In this document: positions 6,354-10,004 of the stretch, piece after piece
How the letters are laid out: every line of letters begins with the position of its first letter
Numbering within the stretch: position 1 is the stretch's first letter
DNA from: Halobacteriales archaeon QS_5_70_15
GTDB lineage: Archaea > Halobacteriota > Halobacteria > Halobacteriales > Haloarculaceae
Direction of reading: 5' to 3'
Length of the DNA stretch: 10,004 bases
NCBI GenBank assembly: GCA_003022005.1
Contig: PXRQ01000012.1
Location: 1-10,004 of the forward strand
Position numbers and translations under genes: made by a program
Notes under the pieces: model-generated
What the model saw: the letters and a program-made list of their open reading frames with translations, nothing else
The model's database searches: none
What the model was told of the DNA's origin: nothing

Positions 6354-7328
6354 CTACACGTTCGGGACGACCTCGTCGCCGATCAGTTCGATACACTCGG
6401 CGGCCCGCTCGTAGGAGAGCCCGGGCCACTGTACCCGCATCACCATGTGGCTCGGGTCGAGCGTCTCCCGGTAGCGCTCGATCTCCGCGCACACCTCCGC
6501 GGGGGTCCCCAGGATGAACCGGTCCTCGGCGAGATCGTCGAACGGTCGGTGGAGGTCGTCGGCGTCCTCCATCGCCTCGTCCTGTCCCCACTCGATGTAG
6601 CGCTCGTACTTCGGCTCGAGGTAGGGACGGGCGATCTCGCGTGCCTCCTCGGCGGTTTCGGCGACGAACACCTCCCTGAATATCGGGACGGAGGTGTCGC
6701 CCTCCTTTCGCTCGTCGTAGAAGGCCTTCTGCTCGGTGATCTCCGAGACCGTCGCGTGGGGATTGGTGAACCACCGGTCGCCCAGCTCGGCCGCCCGCGC
6801 GATGGCCGGCCGGGAGTTGGCCGCCACCCACACCTCCGGCTTCTCGGTCGGACGGGGCGTGATCGTGGCGTCCTCGACGGCGTAGAACTCGCCGTCGTAG
6901 GTCACCTCCTCCTCGGTCCAGAGGCGGTTCATCAGCTCGATACCCTCGGCGAGCCGGGGGCCGCGCTCCCGCTTCGGAACGCCGAACGCGTCGAACTCGG
7001 CGTCGCGGTAGCCTGCGCCGACCCCCGCGACGACCTCGTCGGCGAACGCGCCGATCGTCGTGAGCTGCTCGGCGATCCCGACCGGGTGGTGCAGCGGGAG
7101 GAGGACGATCCCGGTCCCGACGGTCATCGAGCCGGCCTCGGCGGCCAGCCGCGAGAGGAGGGGGACGAGCTGGAGTTGGACGTAGTCGGCGAGGTAGTGC
7201 TGGCCGGTCGTGATCATGTCGAACCCCGAGTCCCGGGCGGCGTGGGTCTGCGTGACCAACCCCTCGAACAGCTCCTCGGCGGACTGATCCGTGGGCGCCT
7301 GCGAGTTCAGGAACAGCGTGAAATCCAT
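6354..7328 (-). CDS. LLM-class flavin/F420-dependent oxidoreductase
   Basis: The 324-residue protein matches the luciferase-like monooxygenase (bacterial luciferase TIM-barrel) superfamily in length and pattern. Members use FMN or coenzyme F420; in haloarchaea F420 is plausible, but the sequence does not decide. Visible features are MDFTLFLNSQ (first strand), HAARDSGFDMITTGQHYL (29-46), VGTGIVLLPLHHPVGIAEQLTTI (70-92), GVGAGYRDAEFDAFGV (102-117), ELMNRLWTEEEVTYDGEFY (131-149) and the later strand PEVWVAANS (164-172), followed by an acidic region and LGTPAEVCAEIERYR (273-287). Where family members usually read SGGR or DGR before the GVG strand, this one reads FADEVV (95-100) and is about one residue shorter. 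ATG 7328 begins the first barrel strand and lies 27 bases from a box A. The substrate is unknown. It is probably transcribed alone. Confidence 0.9.
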   Translation of the reverse strand: MDFTLFLNSQAPTDQSAEELFEGLVTQTHAARDSGFDMITTGQHYLADYVQLQLVPLLSRLAAEAGSMTVGTGIVLLPLHHPVGIAEQLTTIGAFADEVVAGVGAGYRDAEFDAFGVPKRERGPRLAEGIELMNRLWTEEEVTYDGEFYAVEDATITPRPTEKPEVWVAANSRPAIARAAELGDRWFTNPHATVSEITEQKAFYDERKEGDTSVPIFREVFVAETAEEAREIARPYLEPKYERYIEWGQDEAMEDADDLHRPFDDLAEDRFILGTPAEVCAEIERYRETLDPSHMVMRVQWPGLSYERAAECIELIGDEVVPNV

Positions 7329-7634
7329 GGGCCGGGTAGAGGGACGGGTCGTTTAGTTCTTGTCCAGTCCGACGCCCCCGCGTTCCCACCGCCAGTCGGC
7401 GTCGTGCTTCCAGTCCCCCGTCGTGGGCCCGTTCGGGAACTGTCTCCGAGCCTGCCCGTCCGTCGGAGCCTCGCTCCTCGTCGGAATCCCCGATCACGAA
7501 CCGGTGGTGAGCGGGTCCGTCCCGGATCGAATATCCGAAGAGCCCGCAGGAACTCGTCCGTCGACCCCTCGCCCGCTGCGCTCGCGGCGACGGGATCGGC
7601 TCGGTCGACCCCTCCCGTCGGTCCGTGACCTCCC
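7329..7634. other. Spacer between the oxidoreductase and small cupin genes
   Basis: The 306 bases have no gene I can support. They contain the oxidoreductase promoter at the left end and an 11-bp direct repeat GTCGACCCCTC at 7560-7570 and 7604-7614. All three - strand frames downstream of the cupin stop give Arg-rich, non-acidic sequence unlike the neighbours' proteins. Confidence 0.5.
7351..7359 (-). promoter_or_regulatory. Box A of the oxidoreductase gene
   Basis: On the - strand the sequence reads GAACTAAAC, with its centre near 7355, about 27 bases upstream of the ATG at 7328. This is the expected TATA position for a leaderless haloarchaeal transcript, and it is the only AT-rich stretch in the vicinity. 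Confidence 0.6.
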
Positions 7635-8042
7635 TCACCGTGCCGGCTCGACGCCGGGCGCGCTACGTCGAGTGAGGATCGAGCGGCTCGCCCGTGGCCC
7701 GGCCGCGTAGAACGTGTCGGCCCCGACTTCGACGTACTCCTCGTCGCCGGAGGGACCGAGCTTGAGCGAGAACTCGCCCTCGAGGATGTAGTATAACTCC
7801 TCCTGGGTCGGGTGGGCGTGGTAGGTGATCTCGTCGCCCTCCTCGAAATACCACATCTTCGCCCGCACGTTCTCCAACCCGAGCTCCGTATCGATCGGGC
7901 GGATCTGCATCTCGTAGATGCGCTTCCTTCCCTCGGGCATGTCCTCCCGATCGTCCTTGTACTCCGTCTGGAGACCGTCGAGCGGGTCGGACTGCAGGTC
8001 GATCAGCGGGACCTCTTCGAGACCTGTGTACTCGTATCCCAT
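7635..8042 (-). CDS. Small single-domain cupin protein with degenerate C-terminal motif
   Basis: The 135-residue cytoplasmic protein carries a textbook cupin motif 1: GDEITYHAHPTQEELYYILEG (69-89), with metal ligands His75, His77 and Glu82. The strands before it (RIYEMQIRP, NVRAKMWYFEEGD) and after it (FSLKLGPSGDEEYVEVGADTFYA) fit the fold. Motif 2 normally reads PxGxxH; here it reads AAGPRASRS (113-121) with no His, and the last 15 residues are Arg-rich and lack the closing strands. The gene may have lost its true 3' end, or the metal site may use three ligands. Start ATG 8042 is supported by a TATA sequence about 27 bases upstream; extending the frame to 8318 adds only low-quality shadow sequence. 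The downstream neighbour, an oxidoreductase, has its own promoter, so operon linkage is doubtful. The function cannot be assigned beyond the cupin fold. Confidence 0.8.
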   Translation of the reverse strand: MGYEYTGLEEVPLIDLQSDPLDGLQTEYKDDREDMPEGRKRIYEMQIRPIDTELGLENVRAKMWYFEEGDEITYHAHPTQEELYYILEGEFSLKLGPSGDEEYVEVGADTFYAAGPRASRSILTRRSAPGVEPAR

Positions 8043-8063
8043 GATGACCGACAACGGGTCGAG

Positions 8064-8073
8064 CGGTATAGAG
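8064..8073 (-). promoter_or_regulatory. Box A of the small cupin gene
   Basis: The - strand reads CTCTATACCG, with the TATA core (8067-8070) centred about 27 bases upstream of ATG 8042. The spacing fits leaderless transcription and supports this start over the longer open frame. Confidence 0.55.
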
Positions 8074-8402
8074 CTGTCCGCCCGAGAACCGTGGCCCCCT
8101 CGCCGATCAGGGCGTCGTTCGGTCGTCCTTGTGGAAGATCCCGTCTCCGGAATACGGCTCCCTCCGGTGAACGCTCTCACTGCTCCTCGCTCCGCGATCG
8201 GACCGGCTGATCGCCGCGCGGAATCCACTGGAGACAAGACAGTTGAGTTGTGCCTTCCGGTCGATCCACCCCGAGAGCGGGTCGAAAACGTTCGCTCCCG
8301 CCCCGTCGGCGATACCACGGAGCGTTCCTGTCCGGAGGTCCTCGTGAGGGGGACCGGAACTTGCTGCGGTCGTCCGCTTCGGTCGGGTGTTCGGAGTACT
8401 AT

Positions 8403-8463
8403 GGGTTGAATGCCGCCTCCCAGCTATTGTTCTTTATAAACTGGGTGGTACGGCATTGAACCC
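8403..8463. repeat. 61-bp imperfect palindrome enclosing a TATA-like sequence
   Basis: GGGTTGAATGCCG (8403-8415) and CGGCATTGAACCC (8451-8463) are inverted repeats matching at 12 of 13 positions. An inner pair, CCCAG (8419-8423) and CTGGG (8441-8445), extends the stem after a small unpaired stretch. The 17-base loop contains TTTATAAA (8433-8440). It could be a pair of operator half-sites around a promoter, a short inverted-repeat element (MITE-like), or a transcript hairpin. The outer arms have the length of insertion-sequence terminal repeats. Confidence 0.7.
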
Positions 8464-8563
8464 AAATCATCATGTGCAGCACGGATGCAAGGACTTCGAC
8501 GACTATTGTGAAACGAAAGATCCCGGCCTTGTTGAAACCCTCAATCGGTGCTAGGTTTCAGAA

Positions 8564-8593
8564 GCCGTGCTGAATACAGGGCGCGAATGTAGC
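8564..8593 (+). repeat. Diverged 30-bp direct repeat, copy 1
   Basis: This copy contains GTGCTGAATA (8567-8576) and matches copy 2 at 22 of 30 positions without gaps. The copies start 127 bases apart in the same orientation. I have a general impression that GTGCTGAATA-type sequences flank haloarchaeal insertion sequences, but this was not verified. Confidence 0.55.
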
Positions 8594-8690
8594 ATCGGAC
8601 CAATCTTCGATTTGGGTTAGTCACATCGTTCGGTATAGCGGAGCCACTTAGCACGCTGATCAGGAAACCCCTCCAACATCCCTTAAAAAC

Positions 8691-8720
8691 GTCGTGCTGA
8701 ATAGAGAGGGTGGATTCAGC
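8691..8720 (+). repeat. Diverged 30-bp direct repeat, copy 2
   Basis: This copy contains GTGCTGAATA (8694-8703) and then AGAGAGGGTGGATTCAGC, against CAGGGCGCGAATGTAGC in copy 1. It is immediately preceded by the TATA-like CTTAAAAAC (8682-8690), so it could lie at the 5' end of a transcript. No convincing gene follows on the + strand. Confidence 0.55.
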
Positions 8721-8861
8721 GCGGCAGCGTTGTTTCATTTACTACATGACTATCGTACTCGAACGAACCGGCGATAGTAAAATCCGCCGTCTCCATCGCT
8801 TATTGCTCGTCTTAGTGGTCTTCCCCGGCGTCGGAGGGACTACGGGCGGGTTCGTCTGGAA

Positions 8862-9527
8862 TCACTCGGACGGATCTGCTATCCACTTCGCGAGGTCATC
8901 TCCTGCCGGCGCGGACCACAGGTGATAGCCGATCCGCAGCAGGGGGGCGGCCAGCAGCGCCGTCTGGACGAACGTCACCCGGATCGGGATGCCGTCGGGA
9001 TAGCCCTGTAGCGCGCCGAAAAGCACGACCCACCCCATCGCGACGACGAGCAGGGGCCCCCCGAGGGCCCGGGACGGAGCCTCGGTGCGCAGGCCGGCGA
9101 CGCCGAACGCTGTGACGGCCACGGCGAACAGCCCCACGATTATGGCGGTGACGAGGTAAAACGAGGGAACGAGCGCCTTGAGCGAGGGGAACCCGAGTCG
9201 CGGGGCGAGGATCGAACAACCGAGCAGCAGCGCGAGGAAGAACGCTGCCGGCAGTACTGCCAGCGAGATACCGACCCGCGCGAGTCGCGGTGCGGCGTCA
9301 GCCAGTCGAGGATACATGCAGAACAGCCCGACGATGGAGAGTACCACGCCCCCGAAGCCGGCGAGTCCCTCGACGGAGAGCAGGAGTCCCTGCTGCGTCT
9401 CAATCGGGGTGACTAGGTCGACGCCATTGATAACCATGGCGACGACCAGCAGCCCGCCCCCGAGGAGGAACGCTCGCCCGCTCCACCTGTGTACCGTTCC
9501 CCGTGCTGGTTTGCTAACAGTGACCAT
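8862..9527 (-). CDS. Six-helix integral membrane protein, unknown function
   Basis: The 221-residue protein has six clear hydrophobic segments at about 17-39, 48-71, 83-108, 117-146, 155-173 and 183-204. It has a short positively charged N-terminus (SKPARGTVHRWSGR) and a short acidic tail (DDLAKWIADPSE). I recognise no family. No catalytic or transport motif stands out; loop residues of possible note are GYPDGIP (175-181) and CMYPRLAD. The ATG at 9527 is strongly favoured because TATAAAAA on the + strand lies centred 27 bases upstream of it, and the extension to 9653 would add an Arg-rich leader. Its first 40 residues align without gaps with the start of the partial + strand gene at 9884 (both have Phe20, GGL 24-26, Ile33-Asn34, Asp37, Val39), so the two are probably paralogues. 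Confidence 0.82.
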   Translation of the reverse strand: MVTVSKPARGTVHRWSGRAFLLGGGLLVVAMVINGVDLVTPIETQQGLLLSVEGLAGFGGVVLSIVGLFCMYPRLADAAPRLARVGISLAVLPAAFFLALLLGCSILAPRLGFPSLKALVPSFYLVTAIIVGLFAVAVTAFGVAGLRTEAPSRALGGPLLVVAMGWVVLFGALQGYPDGIPIRVTFVQTALLAAPLLRIGYHLWSAPAGDDLAKWIADPSE

Positions 9528-9548
9528 GTACGGACTGGAACGCCCGGC

Positions 9549-9560
9549 GATATAAAAATG
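9549..9560 (-). promoter_or_regulatory. Strong box A of the six-helix membrane protein gene
   Basis: The - strand reads CATTTTTATATC. Its TATAAAAA core on the + strand (9551-9558) is centred 27 bases upstream of ATG 9527, and it is the clearest TATA box in the window. Translation from the first transcribed base is expected. It lies in the 94-base gap after the small gene at 9622, so the two genes need not be co-transcribed. Confidence 0.75.
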
Positions 9561-9621
9561 GGTGTCGGCGTCGGCATCAGCATCGCGAAACGTTCCACGC
9601 CCCTCCCGGCGGGGGGCCGGT

Positions 9622-9822
9622 TCAGGTCGCCATCTCCGACGTCGACTCTGCACGGTCGCTTGCGGTGGCAGCGTCCCGGAGGCTGTATCCGATCAGGAAC
9701 AACGCTAGGCCGGCAATCCCGAGGGTCACATACAGGATAGCGATGCCGAAGTCGAACCCGAGGACGTCGTTCAGGAGCGCCGAGCCCGGTTCCACGATGA
9801 TAACCAACAACAAGCTTGTCAT
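9622..9822 (-). CDS. Very small membrane protein, unknown function
   Basis: From ATG 9822 the product has 66 residues: a short hydrophobic start (MTSLLLVIIV), a polar turn (EPGSALLNDVLGFDF, 11-25), a strong membrane segment (about 26-48, ending LFLIGYSL) and a polar Ser/Glu/Ala tail to the end at Thr66. I do not recognise it. The start is uncertain. ATG 9822 has TATAAT centred about 27 bases upstream, which fits leaderless transcription. However, the frame stays open further upstream and reads hydrophobic residues (DFILIL) directly before this Met, so a longer first helix is possible. A start at 9945 would overlap the divergent gene and is less likely. It sits between the two paralogous membrane genes, which hints at a shared role. 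Confidence 0.55.
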   Translation of the reverse strand: MTSLLLVIIVEPGSALLNDVLGFDFGIAILYVTLGIAGLALFLIGYSLRDAATASDRAESTSEMAT

Positions 9823-9845
9823 AAGAATTAGAATAAAGTCGTACA

Positions 9846-9860
9846 GATTATACTTAATTT
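9846..9860. promoter_or_regulatory. Overlapping divergent box A pair
   Basis: GATTATACTTAATTT serves both directions. On the - strand TATAAT is centred about 27 bases before ATG 9822, and on the + strand CTTAATT is centred about 27 bases before ATG 9884. The two genes are only 61 bases apart, so two preinitiation complexes would collide and transcription may be mutually exclusive. Confidence 0.55.
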
Positions 9861-9883
9861 GCTTCTCGCAGTAGAAGGGCTCT

Positions 9884-10004
9884 ATGGCAACAGCTGGCCG
9901 GCGGCTCCTGAATCCGCTCGAACAGCGGAGTCCAATCGTTTTCATGCTCGCGGGTGGCTTGGCGCTCCTCTCGAGCAGTATCAACACGCTGGACGCCGTT
10001 CCGG
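9884..10004 (+). CDS. Membrane protein, 3' partial, paralogue of the six-helix protein
   Basis: An open frame runs from ATG 9884 to the window end (40 full codons). It encodes MATAGRRLLNPLEQRSPIVF, then a membrane segment (about 18-36) MLAGGLALLSSSINTLDAVP. Ungapped against the protein at 8862-9527 it is identical at 12 of 40 positions, nine of them within residues 20-39, at Phe20, Leu22, Gly24, Gly25, Leu26, Ile33, Asn34, Asp37 and Val39. A TTAATT box centred about 27 bases upstream supports this start, and the polar, Arg-containing leader before the helix is typical of an inside N-terminus. The function is unknown and most of the gene lies outside the window. Confidence 0.7.
   Translation, partial: MATAGRRLLNPLEQRSPIVFMLAGGLALLSSSINTLDAVP

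Larger units (their letters stand above)
8043..8861. other. Gene-poor region with mobile-element-like remnants
   Basis: No gene in these 819 bases is convincing. The first 360 bases are GC-rich and show nothing beyond the cupin promoter. From about 8400 composition becomes visibly richer in A+T. The stretch holds the palindrome at 8403-8463, a 7-bp hairpin (TGAAACC 8533-8539 with GGTTTCA 8554-8560), two diverged copies of a 30-base sequence, and TATA-like sequences at 8433-8440 and 8681-8689. Short open frames at 8472-8573 (+, 33 codons), 8541-8738 (-) and 8710-8925 (+) show no family features. Such a mix is common where an insertion sequence has come and decayed, but no transposase is present. 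Confidence 0.5.

Noticed and set aside
6447..7628. 393-codon + strand frame opposite the LLM oxidoreductase
   Set aside because: The - strand carries clear LLM family sequence and a well-placed promoter; this frame is its shadow.
7690..7710. Single-base frameshift restoring cupin motif 2 in the small cupin gene
   Set aside because: Other frames give AAGHGRAAR or ATGEPLDPHST. Neither matches PxGxxH well, and the codons downstream look noncoding, so I report only a degenerate motif.
8472..8573. 33-codon + strand frame just after the palindrome
   Set aside because: It is too short and featureless to call a gene, though its distance from the TTTATAAA box is compatible with expression.
8541..8738. 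65-codon - strand frame crossing both direct repeats
   Set aside because: No promoter or motif. It overlaps repeat copies that look noncoding, so it is probably a fortuitous frame in mobile-element debris.
8710..8925. 71-codon + strand frame starting GTG, with a TATA-like CTTAAAAAC upstream
   Set aside because: It overlaps the 3' end of the six-helix membrane gene, has no family features apart from one hydrophobic stretch, and its tail is the antisense of that gene. It could be a real small gene, but I cannot support it.

Overview
The window looks like chromosome of a halophilic archaeon (Halobacteria). Base composition is very GC-rich with GC-rich third codon positions, and the proteins are rich in Asp and Glu. 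One gene encodes a Tat-type lipoprotein. Several genes start directly, or almost directly, about 27 bases downstream of a TATA-like box, the layout of leaderless haloarchaeal transcripts. I cannot name a genus.

Left part (1-4612), all on the + strand: a broken two-domain cupin gene whose 5' end lies outside the window (1-701); a membrane-anchored family 2 glycosyltransferase (971-2170); a CaiB/BaiF-type CoA-transferase (2322-3530); and a translationally coupled azlC-azlD pair (3582-4612) for branched-chain amino acid export. The cupin gene needs four separate single-base corrections to read through. Every other gene here is intact.

Middle part (4613-8042): a spacer with a strong hairpin, then a Tat lipoprotein with a Ser/Asp/Met-rich linker and two copies of an unrecognised domain (4883-5998). 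A convergent spacer with a 19-bp tandem repeat separates it from two - strand genes: a luciferase-like flavin/F420 oxidoreductase (6354-7328) and a small cupin (7635-8042) whose second metal-binding motif is degenerate. Both - strand genes have a box A about 27 bases upstream of the start.

Right part (8043-10004): about 800 bases without a convincing gene. They include a long imperfect palindrome around a TATA-like sequence and a diverged 30-bp direct repeat, and look like the scar of a lost mobile element. Then comes a small cluster of membrane-protein genes: a six-helix protein (8862-9527, -), a very small membrane protein (9622-9822, -), and, divergently transcribed from an overlapping promoter, a gene running off the window (9884-10004, +). 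The last one's first 40 residues align without gaps to the six-helix protein.

I see no toxin-antitoxin, CRISPR, phage-defence or other recognisable multi-gene system. Most of the window is ordinary metabolic and transport genes that do not clearly form one pathway. The least explained parts are the paralogous membrane-protein cluster at the right end, the duplicated-domain lipoprotein, and the localised frameshifts in the cupin gene.
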